DNA of 64,000 nucleotides from Lysinibacillus xylanilyticus (GCF_001183605.1 NZ_LFXJ01000010.1:731167-795166), one strand, 5' to 3'. Shown: positions 21,935 to 32,905, counted from the stretch's first letter. Notes: generated by a model from the sequence alone, not told the origin. Numbers and translations are program-made.

Positions 21935-22405
21935 ATGAGCAAAGTACCATCTTTAGTTGAAGAGCTCGCTAAACCTATTGTTGAAGAGTTGAATCTTGAG
22001 CTAGTAAATGTCGAGTTCGTAAAAGAAGGACGTAATTGGTTTTTACGTGTTTATGTGGATACACCTGAAGGTGGAATTGACATTGAACAATGTGCTCAAG
22101 TTAGTGAACGACTAAGTTTGCTATTGGATGAAAATGATCCAATTACACAAAACTATTATTTAGAAGTTTCTTCTCCTGGAGCAGAACGTCCATTAAAAAA
22201 AGATACTGATTTTGAAAAAGCGATTGGCAAATTTATTTATGTTAAAACCTATGAGCCCATTAAGGACATGAAGGAATTCCAAGGCTACTTAACGTCATAC
22301 GATGAACATACATTAGTGATGGAAGTACGCATTAAAACGCGTAAAATTACAGTAACAATTGAACAAGAAAAAATCGCATTGGCACGACTAGCCATCGATT
22401 TTTAA
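21935..22405 (+). CDS. rimP: Ribosome maturation factor RimP
   Basis: RimP assists assembly of the 30S head. The 156-residue protein has the two expected domains: an N-terminal alpha/beta part with NLELVNVEFVKEGRNWFLRVYVD, the conserved CAQVSERL and YYLEVSSPGAERPLKK (about 75-90), and a C-terminal SH3-like barrel. The ATG follows ACAGGAGGAAAC. It heads the classical rimP-nusA-rnpM-rplGA-infB-ylxP-rbfA operon. Confidence 0.96.
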   Translation: MSKVPSLVEELAKPIVEELNLELVNVEFVKEGRNWFLRVYVDTPEGGIDIEQCAQVSERLSLLLDENDPITQNYYLEVSSPGAERPLKKDTDFEKAIGKFIYVKTYEPIKDMKEFQGYLTSYDEHTLVMEVRIKTRKITVTIEQEKIALARLAIDF

Positions 22406-22436
22406 GCATAATGCATATTTAGGAGTGAAAACAAAA

Positions 22437-23576
22437 ATGAGTAGTGATTTGTTAGATGCGCTAAATGCGCTAGAAGAACAAAAAGGAATTTCAAGAGATG
22501 TGTTAATTGAAGCAATAGAAGCGGCATTAGTTACAGCTTACAAACGCAACTTCAATCAAGCACAAAATGTTCGTGTTGACTTAAACTTAGATAAGGGCTC
22601 TATTCGTGTCTTTTCACGCAAAGATGTTGTTGAAGAAGTAGAAGATGACCGTTTACAAATCTCTGAAGAAGATGCCAAAGCTATCAACCCTGCATATCAA
22701 TTGGAGGATGTGGTTGAGCAAGAAGTAACACCTCGAAACTTTGGGCGTATTGCTGCACAGACAGCAAAACAAGTTGTTACACAACGTGTACGCGAAGCAG
22801 AACGCGGTATAATTTACGAGCAATATGTGGACCGTGAAGATGATATCGTAACGGGTATAGTAGAGCGTCTAGATGCTCGTAATATTTACGTAGGTCTAGG
22901 AAAAGTAGAGGCTGCATTACCACAAAACGAACAAATTCAAGGTGAAACATATCGTCCACATGATCGCATCAAGGTCTATATTACAAAGGTTGAACGTACA
23001 ACACGCGGACCGCAAGTTATTGTTTCACGTACACATCCTGGTTTATTACGCCGCTTATTTGAAATGGAAGTACCTGAAATCTATGAAGGTATTGTAGAAA
23101 TTAAATCAATTGCACGTGAAGCCGGAGATCGTTCTAAAATCTCTGTTCATGCACATAACGAAGAGATAGATCCAGTAGGTTCATGTGTAGGAGCAAAAGG
23201 TGCTCGTGTGCAAACAATTGTAAATGAATTAAACGGTGAAAAAATCGATATCGTTGAATGGTCAGAAGATCCAGTTGTATTTGTAGCAAATGCACTTAGC
23301 CCATCTAAAGTTTTAGATGTTCAAGTCAATGAAGAAGAAAAATCTACTACTGTGGTTGTTCCAGACTATCAATTATCACTAGCAATTGGTAAACGTGGTC
23401 AAAATGCTCGTTTAGCTGCTAAGCTAACTGGCTGGAAAATTGATATTAAGAGTGAAACAGATGCTCGTGAGTTAGGTATTTATCCATCTGCAACAAGCAC
23501 TTTCATACCTGCTGAGGATGAAGAAAGTGATTTTGATGATGTGACAGTTGACTTATATCAAGACGACGAAGAATAA
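22437..23576 (+). CDS. nusA: Transcription termination/antitermination factor NusA
   Basis: NusA binds RNA polymerase and modulates pausing and intrinsic termination. From the ATG at 22437 the protein has 379 residues; this start has AGGAGTG nine bases upstream and gives MSSDLLDALNALEEQKG, the usual beginning, whereas the GTG at 22425 lies inside the ribosome site. Domains: N-terminal RNAP-binding (1-125), S1 (about 130-200, IVTGIVERLDARN), KH1 and KH2 (GSCVGAKGARVQTI and AIGKRGQNARLAAKLTG), then an acidic tail. The acidic C-terminal repeats of Proteobacteria are absent, as normal in Bacilli. Confidence 0.96.
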   Translation: MSSDLLDALNALEEQKGISRDVLIEAIEAALVTAYKRNFNQAQNVRVDLNLDKGSIRVFSRKDVVEEVEDDRLQISEEDAKAINPAYQLEDVVEQEVTPRNFGRIAAQTAKQVVTQRVREAERGIIYEQYVDREDDIVTGIVERLDARNIYVGLGKVEAALPQNEQIQGETYRPHDRIKVYITKVERTTRGPQVIVSRTHPGLLRRLFEMEVPEIYEGIVEIKSIAREAGDRSKISVHAHNEEIDPVGSCVGAKGARVQTIVNELNGEKIDIVEWSEDPVVFVANALSPSKVLDVQVNEEEKSTTVVVPDYQLSLAIGKRGQNARLAAKLTGWKIDIKSETDARELGIYPSATSTFIPAEDEESDFDDVTVDLYQDDEE

Positions 23577-23602
23577 GTAAGAAAGCCCGTGTGACTAGTT
23601 AG

Positions 23603-23705
23603 CTGCCATTATTCAGTGGGCGTTGGGCTGCGTCGACTGAATAATGGCAGAGCCTACATTGGGAAATATCATGGTTAATATACAAATATATATAACCAAT
23701 GTGGT
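23603..23705 (+). other. Structured spacer between nusA and rnpM
   Basis: CTGCCATTATTCAGT pairs perfectly over 15 bp with ACTGAATAATGGCAG around an 18-nt G-rich loop (23603-23650). A second helix, CTACATTGG with CCAATGTGG (23654-23705), closes over a smaller TGGTTAATAT/ATATAACCA pairing. No T run follows either helix, so this is not a standard terminator. It lies in the operon ahead of the gene for the RNase P modulator RnpM. Confidence 0.65.
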
Positions 23706-23757
23706 GCATGGCTAGTCCACCTCTTACGACAAGCTTCAGAGAGGAAAGGTGATTCTT

Positions 23758-24036
23758 ATGGCTATTAATAAAAAAGTACCTCTTCGAAAATGTGTAGCTA
23801 CCGGAGAAATGCTATCAAAGAAAGAAATGATTCGTGTTGTTCGTTCGAAAGAGGGCGAAGTAAGTGTTGATGTCTCCGGAAAAAAACCCGGACGTGGTGC
23901 CTATGTCTCTAAAACGGAGAAAGCGATTGAAATCGCCCGTAAGAAAAATGTTTTAGGGCACCAACTTGATGTGAAAATCCCTGAAGAAATCTACGATGAA
24001 CTTATTTTGTTGATTCGTAGGGAGTCTATTATATGA
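23758..24036 (+). CDS. rnpM: RNase P modulator RnpM (YlxR family)
   Basis: YlxR proteins bind the RNase P RNA and modulate tRNA processing in Bacillus. The 92-residue product begins AINKKVPLRKCVATGEM and contains VVRSKEGEVSVD and GKKPGRGAYVS, the family signatures. The ATG at 23758 is preferred over the GTG at 23749, which sits in the GAGGAAAGGTG ribosome site. Its TGA overlaps the ATG of rplGA (ATGA), so the two are translationally coupled. Confidence 0.92.
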   Translation: MAINKKVPLRKCVATGEMLSKKEMIRVVRSKEGEVSVDVSGKKPGRGAYVSKTEKAIEIARKKNVLGHQLDVKIPEEIYDELILLIRRESII

Positions 24037-24341
24037 GCAATCGAGCCGTGTACAATTTGCTTGGAATAGCGGCAAGAGCCCGTAAAGTGATTTCAGGAGA
24101 AGAGTTAGTAGTAAAGGAAGTCCGTAATGGTAATGCTAAGCTAGTACTGCTTGCAAACGATGCTTCTAAAAACTCTAGCAAAAAAATTCAAGATAAATGC
24201 ACGTATTACAACGTTGAGTATCATGTAATTGGTGATCGTTATGATCTAGGACATGCTACAGGTAAGGAGGCCCGAGTGGCTTTAGCTATTACCGATAAAG
24301 GTTTTGCAAGCAAATTGTCTAGTCTACTCAACGAAAAATAA
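24033..24341 (+). CDS. rplGA: L7Ae-family RNA-binding protein (YlxQ)
   Basis: A 102-residue L7Ae/L30e-fold protein that binds kink-turn RNA. Visible family features are [16 protein letters not shown] near the N-terminus and the [16 protein letters not shown] segment (about 36-51). Its exact target in Bacilli is not settled. It overlaps rnpM by four bases and precedes infB by 14, in the standard order. Confidence 0.92.
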   Translation: MSNRAVYNLLGIAARARKVISGEELVVKEVRNGNAKLVLLANDASKNSSKKIQDKCTYYNVEYHVIGDRYDLGHATGKEARVALAITDKGFASKLSSLLNEK

Positions 24342-24355
24342 TCGGGGGTGAGCAG

Positions 24356-26613
<2,258 letters not shown>

Positions 26614-26614
<1 letters not shown>

Positions 26615-26892
26615 TGATTGTTTATGCAGAAGTTGAATTCATGATTCAAACTGCCCATTCGTTGAAGGAAAAACGTGCTGTACTACAGCGTATGCTTACA
26701 CGCACTAAGCAAAAATTTAATGTTTCCATTGCGGAAATTGATCATCAAAATGTATGGCAGCGTACGAAATTAGCGCTTGTTGCTGTTTCTTCTTCAAAAG
26801 AAGCAGCCGAGCGTGAAATTAATCACGCGCTTCACTACTTACAGTCAAATCCATCTTGGGAACAGCTAGATGTGTGGCGAGACTATTTATAA
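26614..26892 (+). CDS. ylxP: DUF503 protein YlxP
   Basis: A 92-residue protein of the YlxP/DUF503 family, function not established; a link to ribosome assembly is suggested by its constant place between infB and rbfA. Visible are the opening VYAEVEFMIQTAHSLKEKRAVLQRM segment (in part: HSLKEKRAVL) and FNVSIAEIDHQNVWQRTKLALV. Start overlaps the infB stop by one base. Confidence 0.9.
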
Positions 26893-26902
26893 GTAACATT
26901 AG

Positions 26903-26967
26903 AAGTTGTGTTGTATGATTTAGCCATACCTTGCATGTAAATATAGGTGCAAGTAAGGACACAACTT
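26903..26967 (+). other. Nested hairpin between ylxP and rbfA
   Basis: AAGTTGTGT (26903-26911) pairs perfectly with ACACAACTT (26959-26967), and inside it CTTGCA (26930-26935) pairs with TGCAAG (26948-26953). There is no T run after the outer stem, so it is not a typical terminator. It may affect processing or translation of rbfA. Confidence 0.55.
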
Positions 26968-26996
26968 TCTGTACATCGAAATTGAGGTGACAAACT

Positions 26997-27338
26997 ATGT
27001 CTCTACGCTCAAACCGTGTCGCTGAGCAAATGAAAAAAGAGCTTGGTGATATTATTGGACGTAAAATAAAAGATCCGCGTGTTGGTTTCGTTACTGTTAC
27101 TGGTGTTGAGGTAACAGGTGATTTACAGCAAGCGACAATTTATATTACAACTCTAGGCAATGAACGTGAAAAAGAGGAAACACTAAAAGCTTTATTAAAG
27201 GCTTCTGGTTTCATTCGCTCAGAAATCGGTACACGAATCCGTTTACGTCGTACACCAGAACTAATCTTTGAATTCGATTCATCGATTGAATATGGGAACC
27301 GTATTGATTCATTGCTACGTGGTTTAAACGAAGAATAA
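26997..27338 (+). CDS. rbfA: Ribosome-binding factor A
   Basis: RbfA is a KH-fold factor for late 30S maturation and cold adaptation. The 113-residue protein has the expected [14 protein letters not shown] start, [17 protein letters not shown], and [21 protein letters not shown]. Standard length. ATG follows TTGAGGTGAC. It ends the rimP operon, with a strong terminator 11 bp downstream. Confidence 0.96.
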   Translation: MSLRSNRVAEQMKKELGDIIGRKIKDPRVGFVTVTGVEVTGDLQQATIYITTLGNEREKEETLKALLKASGFIRSEIGTRIRLRRTPELIFEFDSSIEYGNRIDSLLRGLNEE

Positions 27339-27346
27339 GCTTAACT

Positions 27347-27391
27347 TAAAAAAGTCTGCCATATGCATGTTCATGCAGGCAGACTTTTTAC
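27347..27391 (+). terminator. Intrinsic terminator after rbfA
   Basis: AAAGTCTGCC pairs perfectly with GGCAGACTTT around a 17-nt loop, with A-rich sequence before and T run after. Confidence 0.92.
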
Positions 27392-27431
27392 ATTCAAAGA
27401 AGATTTTGCTTGAGCAAAACTGCGAAAAATA

Positions 27432-27638
27432 GGCTCATCACCAAAAGTTGTGGATGACATTTGTTAATACTTATGCAGTGTAAATATGTTGATTGGAGTG
27501 GAGGCTGGGCGACTCCTTGGGGATCAGCATCACAGATGAGACCCTGGAGCGAGCATCGCGAGTGAAGCGGCTCATCGGACGCCCCCAGGAAAGCGCCCAG
27601 TCGGAACGGAAATCAACCACACGTAATGGTGATGAGCC
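27432..27638 (+). repeat. Structured intergenic repeat, copy R6 (type I, perfect ends)
   Basis: This copy has perfect 11-bp terminal inverted repeats, GGCTCATCACC and GGTGATGAGCC. The closing-helix core (GAGGCTGGGCGACTCC, GCCCCCAGGAAAGCGCCCAG, GAAATCAACC) is present, but the GTCCT and TCC hairpins are replaced by a shorter segment, CACAGATGAGACC...GCGAGTGAAGC. Flanks GAAAAATA and GAAAATA could be a target-site duplication. Confidence 0.88.
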
Positions 27639-27652
27639 GAAAATATCCGAAT

Positions 27653-27681
27653 TTGGATAATGTTATCAAATATACTATAAA
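27653..27681 (+). promoter_or_regulatory. Sigma-A promoter for truB-ribF
   Basis: TTGGAT, 17-bp spacer, TATAAA, just after repeat R6. The predicted transcript would include the mini-palindrome at 27694-27755 in its leader. Confidence 0.65.
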
Positions 27682-27693
27682 CGAATTGATTTT

Positions 27694-27755
27694 GGGTTCA
27701 TCACCAAATAAAACTGCTTATGTGGAGAACAACTCCGAGTTATAGTGATGAACCT
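27694..27755 (+). repeat. Mini palindrome related to type I repeat ends
   Basis: GGTTCATCAC (27695-27704) pairs with GTGATGAACC (27745-27754). Sequence and the following CAAA match the terminal repeats of the type I family, but there is almost no interior. Flanks TTGATTTT and TTGATATT look like an 8-bp target duplication. It ends 20 bp before the truB start codon, so it lies in the leader. Confidence 0.7.
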
Positions 27756-27774
27756 TGATATTAGGAGGAAATTT

Positions 27775-28686
27775 ATGAACGGTATTTTACCGCTTTGGAA
27801 GGAACGTGGCATGACAAGCCATGATTGCGTCTTTAAATTACGTAAAATTTTACGTACTAAAAAAGTTGGCCATACAGGCACACTTGATCCAGGTGTTGAG
27901 GGAGTTCTTCCGATTTGTATTGGTCAAGCAACACGCATCGCAGAATACTTAACTGATGCAGGAAAAACCTATGAAGCTGTTATTTCAATTGGCCGTACAA
28001 CGACAACTGAAGATGCAGAAGGAGAAACGGTTGAGCAAGATAGTACGAATAAAAAGTTCACACGCGCTCAATTGCTAGAGGTTTTAGCATCGCTAACAGG
28101 TGTTATTCAACAAACGCCACCGATGTTTTCAGCTGTTAAAGTAAATGGTAAACGTCTCTATGAATATGCTCGAAAAGGCGAAATTGTCGAAAGACCTACA
28201 CGTCAGGTTACTATTTATGCATTAGAACTACTAGATGATGTAGAAATATATGAAGGGGAAGAAATTACATTCCCAGTACGTATAGCGTGTAGCAAAGGTA
28301 CGTATATTCGAACACTAGCTGTGCAAATTGGAGCGGCACTTGGTTATCCAGCACATATGAAAGAGCTCGTACGCACAGCCTCAGGTACATTTACACAAGA
28401 GAATTGCTTTACGTTGGCACAAGTTGCTGAACTGATGGAAACTGAACAAATTGATACATGCATTTTACCCGTTGAGTATGCATTAACAGATTATCCATAT
28501 ATTGAGATTACTTCTGCGAACGAAAAAGAAATTTTCAATGGACAAGTGCTTCCCGCAGATGCATTATTAAAGATACATGATAAAATTGTTTTTGGAATCA
28601 GTGGAAAAGCATTTGCGGTTTATCAAGCCCATCCTACAAAGGAAGGGTTTATGAAGCCACATAAGATGTTTCCGACGATAGAGTAG
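27775..28686 (+). CDS. truB: tRNA pseudouridine-55 synthase
   Basis: TruB makes pseudouridine 55 in the T-loop of all elongator tRNAs. The 303-residue protein starts MNGILPLWKERGMTSHDCV and has the catalytic GHTGTLDPGVEGVLP motif with the aspartate (about 39), plus MFSAVKVNGKRLYEYAR and RIACSKGTYIRTLA. The ATG at 27775 has TAGGAGG upstream; an extended frame from 27745 would translate part of the repeat palindrome and is rejected. Confidence 0.95.
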   Translation: MNGILPLWKERGMTSHDCVFKLRKILRTKKVGHTGTLDPGVEGVLPICIGQATRIAEYLTDAGKTYEAVISIGRTTTTEDAEGETVEQDSTNKKFTRAQLLEVLASLTGVIQQTPPMFSAVKVNGKRLYEYARKGEIVERPTRQVTIYALELLDDVEIYEGEEITFPVRIACSKGTYIRTLAVQIGAALGYPAHMKELVRTASGTFTQENCFTLAQVAELMETEQIDTCILPVEYALTDYPYIEITSANEKEIFNGQVLPADALLKIHDKIVFGISGKAFAVYQAHPTKEGFMKPHKMFPTIE

Positions 28687-28699
28687 GAGGATTTTTAGT

Positions 28700-29656
28700 A
28701 TGGAGGTCATTCATTTAAAATACCCACACCAATTACAGCAACGAGAAAGCATGCAGCCATATTCATTGGCTCTTGGTTTTTTTGATGGTGTACATAGAGG
28801 GCATCAGGCAGTTATTAAGGCAGCGAAGGAGGAAGGAGACAAGCGTCAAATTCCAACGGCTGTTATGACATTCGATCCCCATCCTTCTTTAGTGCTTGGC
28901 GGACGTAACGAAAAAGTATTTTATATAACGTTATTACAGCAAAAATTGCAGCTTTTTGAAGAACAGGGTGTTGATACAGCATTTGTTGTACATTTCACAT
29001 CTGATTTTGCAAAGCTTTCACCTGATGCATTTATTGATACATTTATTCGTGGGTTGAACATTCAACATGTTACAGCTGGCTTTGATTATTCTTTTGGTGC
29101 ATTTGGTAAAGGTACAATGGAAGATATGCATGCATTGAGTAATGGAGATTATGGCGTAACGGTTGTTGAAAAGAAAACGGATGATATCGAAAAAATTAGC
29201 TCTACACGTATCCGTAAGCTTTTGCAAGAGGGAGATATGGAAGAAGCAAGATTGCTCCTAGGACGACCATTTGAAGTTACGGGTATCGTTGTACATGGTG
29301 ATAAGCGAGGACGCACAATAGGTTTCCCAACTGCAAATGTCCAAGCGTTAGAGGGAACTTATATTCCAGCTAGCGGTGTATATGCGGTTCGAGTACTTGT
29401 ACAAAATAACTGGTATGATGGTGTATGTAATGTAGGATATAAACCAACATTTAAAGATCCAAACGACAAACAATTATCCATCGAAGTCCATATATTAAAC
29501 TTCGAAAAAAATATTTACGGTGAAGAAGTGCATGTCGCTTGGTATAAGCGTATAAGAAGTGAACGAAAATTCGATGGTATTGAAGCTTTAAAAGCACAAA
29601 TCGAAAAAGATAAACAAGAAGCGATTGAATATTTTAAGGTTATTACCAAAAGTTAA
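28700..29656 (+). CDS. ribF: Bifunctional riboflavin kinase / FAD synthetase
   Basis: RibF phosphorylates riboflavin to FMN and adenylates it to FAD. The 318-residue product has the N-terminal nucleotidyltransferase motif LALGFFDGVHRGHQAVI (about 25-40), the STRIRKLLQEGD loop, and the C-terminal kinase motif GDKRGRTIGFPTAN (about 200-213). The last codons, VITKS and the stop, are read through TTACCAAAAGTTAA, which resembles the left arm of the type I repeats; the element may have replaced the original 3' end. In Bacillus this gene is also called ribC. Confidence 0.95.
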   Translation: MEVIHLKYPHQLQQRESMQPYSLALGFFDGVHRGHQAVIKAAKEEGDKRQIPTAVMTFDPHPSLVLGGRNEKVFYITLLQQKLQLFEEQGVDTAFVVHFTSDFAKLSPDAFIDTFIRGLNIQHVTAGFDYSFGAFGKGTMEDMHALSNGDYGVTVVEKKTDDIEKISSTRIRKLLQEGDMEEARLLLGRPFEVTGIVVHGDKRGRTIGFPTANVQALEGTYIPASGVYAVRVLVQNNWYDGVCNVGYKPTFKDPNDKQLSIEVHILNFEKNIYGEEVHVAWYKRIRSERKFDGIEALKAQIEKDKQEAIEYFKVITKS

Positions 29657-30011
29657 AGCGTATACCATGAATATAAGTTGATTGGAGTGGAGGCTGGGCG
29701 ACTCCTTGGGGATCAGCGATAGAGGAAGGAAGGCTAAAAGCATCACGTCCTGTGATAACGCCTTCGTGACCAACATCCTGTTGCCCCAAGCGGCTCATCG
29801 GACGCCCCCAGGAAGCTTTGCTCTGTGCGAAAGCGAAGCGACAGCAACAAAGGTTTTATCTGTGCGAAAGCGAAGCGACAGCAACAAAGGTTTTATCTGT
29901 GCGAAAGCGAAGCGACAGCAACAAAGGTTTTATCTGTGCGAAAGCGAAGCGACAGCAACAACAAAGCGCCCAGACGGAACGGAAATCAACCACACACGTT
30001 ACGGTGTGTGC
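29644..30011 (+). repeat. Structured intergenic repeat, copy R8 (type I with 37-bp tandem insert)
   Basis: The left arm overlaps the end of ribF. The core has the closing helix, the ACGAAGGC-type hairpin (here GGAAGGC/GCCTTCGT) with inner ATCAC-GTCCT-GTGAT, and CAACA-TCC-TGTTG. Between CCCCCAGGA and AAAGCGCCCAG it carries four units of a 37-bp repeat. GCTTTG and CAAAGC close the base of the insert. The right end CACAC...GTGTG differs from other copies. Confidence 0.85.
29823..29968 (+). repeat. 37-bp tandem repeat inside R8
   Basis: Units starting CTGTGCGAAAGCGAAGCG begin at 29823, 29860, 29897 and 29934; the last is truncated after CAGCAACAA. Because 37 is not a multiple of three, all three frames stay open across it, which creates false reading frames. 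Confidence 0.92.
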
Positions 30012-30075
30012 TATATTTTATCGAGTTAATGCACATTAAAACTACTTTAACATATGAATAGGATGACGTTAACGC

Positions 30076-30104
30076 TTGCTTGACCTATTGATTTATGGTA
30101 ACAT
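30076..30104 (+). promoter_or_regulatory. Possible promoter for rpsO
   Basis: TTGCTT, 17-bp spacer, TAACAT. Alternative -35 TTGACC at 30080 has no good partner. A leader of about 95 nt follows and could hold an S15 autoregulatory site, not resolved here. Confidence 0.4.
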
Positions 30105-30204
30105 TCATAAGTGCATAATATGCTTAACCTTAGCTCGGTATATCGATGACTCCAACGTTTACTGTGCTAATGGGGATTAAAAATTATTTAGGAGGTCCAT
30201 ACAA

Positions 30205-30474
30205 ATGGCTATTTCAAAACAACGTAAAAATGAACTTATTGCTGAGTTCCGTACTCACGAAAGTGACACTGGTTCTCCAGAAGTACAAGTTGCAGTATTA
30301 ACAGAGGAAATTAACGCTCTAAACGCTCACTTACGTACACACAAAAAAGATTTCCACTCTGAGCGTGGTCTTCTTAAAATGGTAGGTCGTCGTCGTCACT
30401 TATTAAAATATCTTCGTGAAACTGACGTACAACGTTACCGTGAACTAATCACTCGTTTAGGCTTACGTCGCTAA
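30205..30474 (+). CDS. rpsO: 30S ribosomal protein S15
   Basis: S15 binds the central domain of 16S rRNA early in assembly. The 89-residue product shows [45 protein letters not shown] (in part: [13 protein letters not shown]) and LLKYLRETD, all conserved. ATG follows TTAGGAGG. Strong codon bias. It precedes pnp, as widely in bacteria, but a terminator and a separate promoter lie between them. Confidence 0.98.
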   Translation: MAISKQRKNELIAEFRTHESDTGSPEVQVAVLTEEINALNAHLRTHKKDFHSERGLLKMVGRRRHLLKYLRETDVQRYRELITRLGLRR

Positions 30475-30482
30475 TTGTCATC

Positions 30483-30512
30483 GAAAAGCGGGATTAATCC
30501 CGCTTTTTCTTT
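30483..30512 (+). terminator. Intrinsic terminator after rpsO
   Basis: AAAGCGGGA pairs perfectly with TCCCGCTTT around TTAA, then T run. Confidence 0.92.
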
Positions 30513-30614
30513 ATGTTTAATAAACTTTATTATTGAGAAAAAAAGCATATATGACATTAATTTTAAGCAAAAGAACACTGTTCCAATCAAATACAGAAAT
30601 AAATCCTAAATAAA

Positions 30615-30643
30615 TTGGCAATAACTGAATTTAAATGTATTAT
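30615..30643 (+). promoter_or_regulatory. Sigma-A promoter for pnp
   Basis: TTGGCA, 17-bp spacer, TATTAT: five of six matches in each hexamer. It lies in the 274-bp gap after the rpsO terminator, leaving a leader of about 100 nt. Confidence 0.7.
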
Positions 30644-30748
30644 TATTTTTTCATGAAATATTTAGCATAGAACAAGCATTTTTGGTACACTTACTATTAG
30701 TACATACAGACGAAGTAAGTGTTTTTATAATAGAGAGGGGTTCATTGA

Positions 30749-32863
30749 ATGAACGAAAAGAAAGTCTATTCCTATGAATGGGCTGGCCGTCCACTTGTAA
30801 TCGAAGTTGGACAGTTAGCAAAACAAGCAAACGGGGCCGTATTAGTACGCTATGGTGATACATCTGTCCTTTCAACAGCAACAATGTCAAAATCACCGAA
30901 ACCACTTGATTTCTTCCCATTAACAGTAAACTACGAAGAACGTTTATACGCAGCAGGTAAAATTCCTGGTGGCTTTATTAAACGTGAAGGACGTCCATCT
31001 GAAAAAGCAATATTAGCAAGCCGTTTAATTGACCGTCCAATTCGTCCGATGTTCCCAGACGGTTTCCGTAATGAAGTACAAGCTATTTCAATGGTTATGT
31101 CTAACGATCCGGATTGCACGTCTGAAATGGCTGCAATGGTTGGTTCATCATTAGCGTTAGCTATCTCGGATATTCCATTCGACGGACCGATTGCAGGTGT
31201 ACAAGTTGGATATATTGACGGTAAATTTATTGTGAACCCAACAGTGGCACAATCTAATCAATCTACAGTCCATTTATCTGTAGCAGGTAACAAAGATGCT
31301 ATCAACATGGTTGAAGCAGCTGCACTAGAAGTACCGGAAGAAGTAATGCTAGAAGCCATTATGTTCGGTCATGAAGAAATCAAAAAAATTATTGCTTTCC
31401 AAGAGCAAATTATTGCAGAAGTAGGGAAAGAAAAATTACCGATAACATTATTTGAAATTGATGAAGCGATTCAAGCAGATATAAAAACAGCTTGTGAGAC
31501 TGACATGCATGATGCAATTCAAACTGCAGAAAAACATGCACGTGATGAGGCTATTCAAGAGGTAAAAGCCCGTGTTATTGCTTCTTATGAAGAGCAAGAA
31601 GCGGATGACGTAACAATGAAGCAAGTTTATACAATTCTAGATAAAATGGTTAAAGACGAAGTACGTCGTCAGATTACAGAAGATAAAGTTCGTCCAGATG
31701 GTCGTAAGTTAGACGAAATCCGTCCACTTTCTTCTGAAACAGGCATATTACAACGTACTCACGGTTCAGGATTATTTACGCGTGGCCAAACACAAGCCCT
31801 TTCTATTTGTACATTAGGTGCACTTGGTGATGTACAAATTATCGACGGTTTAGGTGTGGAAGAATCAAAACGCTTTATGCATCACTATAACTTCCCGCAA
31901 TTCTCTGTAGGGGAAACTGGTCCAATTCGTGGACCAGGTCGTCGTGAAATTGGTCATGGTGCACTAGGAGAGCGTGCTCTTGATGCGGTTATCCCAGATG
32001 AATCAGTATTCCCATACACAATCCGTTGTGTATCAGAAGTACTTGAGTCGAACGGTTCTACATCGCAAGCTTCTATCTGTGCTTCAACGTTAGCAATGAT
32101 GGATGCTGGTGTTCCATTAAAAGCACCTGTAGCAGGTATTGCAATGGGTCTTGTTAAAAAAGGCGAACATTACTCTATTTTAACTGATATTCAAGGTATG
32201 GAAGACCACCTTGGAGATATGGACTTTAAAGTGGCAGGTACAGCTAAAGGTGTAACAGCACTTCAAATGGACATTAAAATTGATGGTTTATCACGCAATA
32301 TTTTAGAAGAAGCATTAACACAAGCTAAAATTGGTCGTATGCACATTTTAGAATCAATGCTTGCTACTCTTGCAGAACCACGTGAAAAATTATCTGCATT
32401 TGCACCGAAAATTGTAATCGTGAAAATTAATCCTGATAAAATTCGCGATGTCATCGGACCTGGTGGTAAACAAATTAACAAAATTATTGAAGAAACTGGC
32501 GTAAAAATTGATACTGAGCAAGATGGTACAATTTACATCTCTTCTGCAGATGAAGAAATGAACGCTCGTGCAAAACAAATTATCGAAGACATCGTACGTG
32601 AAGCAAAAGTTGGCGAGTATTACTTATCAACAGTTAAACGTATTGAAAAATTCGGTGCGTTCTGTGAAATATTCCCAGGGAAAGACGGCTTACTTCACAT
32701 CTCTGAAATTCAAGAGGAACGTACAAAACAAGTTGAAGATGTCTTAAAACTTGGCGATCAATTACTTGTAAAAGTTATTGAGATTGACAAGCAAGGTCGT
32801 GTGAATTTATCTCGTAAAGTTGTTATCCAAGAGGAAAAAGAACGCGCTGAGCAAGATAAATAA
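30749..32863 (+). CDS. pnp: Polynucleotide phosphorylase
   Basis: PNPase degrades RNA 3' to 5' with phosphate and is the main 3' exonuclease of Bacillus. The 704-residue protein has two RNase PH domains separated by a helical domain (first [15 protein letters not shown], second [13 protein letters not shown] and the catalytic [15 protein letters not shown]), a KH domain ([16 protein letters not shown], about 565) and an S1 domain (about 620-690). Length is standard. ATG follows AGAGAGGGG. Confidence 0.98.
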   Translation: MNEKKVYSYEWAGRPLVIEVGQLAKQANGAVLVRYGDTSVLSTATMSKSPKPLDFFPLTVNYEERLYAAGKIPGGFIKREGRPSEKAILASRLIDRPIRPMFPDGFRNEVQAISMVMSNDPDCTSEMAAMVGSSLALAISDIPFDGPIAGVQVGYIDGKFIVNPTVAQSNQSTVHLSVAGNKDAINMVEAAALEVPEEVMLEAIMFGHEEIKKIIAFQEQIIAEVGKEKLPITLFEIDEAIQADIKTACETDMHDAIQTAEKHARDEAIQEVKARVIASYEEQEADDVTMKQVYTILDKMVKDEVRRQITEDKVRPDGRKLDEIRPLSSETGILQRTHGSGLFTRGQTQALSICTLGALGDVQIIDGLGVEESKRFMHHYNFPQFSVGETGPIRGPGRREIGHGALGERALDAVIPDESVFPYTIRCVSEVLESNGSTSQASICASTLAMMDAGVPLKAPVAGIAMGLVKKGEHYSILTDIQGMEDHLGDMDFKVAGTAKGVTALQMDIKIDGLSRNILEEALTQAKIGRMHILESMLATLAEPREKLSAFAPKIVIVKINPDKIRDVIGPGGKQINKIIEETGVKIDTEQDGTIYISSADEEMNARAKQIIEDIVREAKVGEYYLSTVKRIEKFGAFCEIFPGKDGLLHISEIQEERTKQVEDVLKLGDQLLVKVIEIDKQGRVNLSRKVVIQEEKERAEQDK

Positions 32864-32871
32864 TAAATTGT

Positions 32872-32905
32872 AGAAAAGGCTGCGTATAATGCGCAGCCTT
32901 TTTTA
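32872..32905 (+). terminator. Intrinsic terminator after pnp
   Basis: AAAAGGCTGCG pairs with CGCAGCCTTTT around a short loop with a T run. Confidence 0.92.

Noticed and set aside
29823-29968. CRISPR array
   Set aside because: Units are directly adjacent with no variable spacers, and no cas genes are nearby.
29682-30061. Three overlapping reading frames (LCESEATATK/KRSDSNKG/AKAKRQQQ repeats)
   Set aside because: They are open only because a 37-bp repeat, not a multiple of three, repeats its stop-free content in all frames. They have no ribosome site and lie inside repeat R8.
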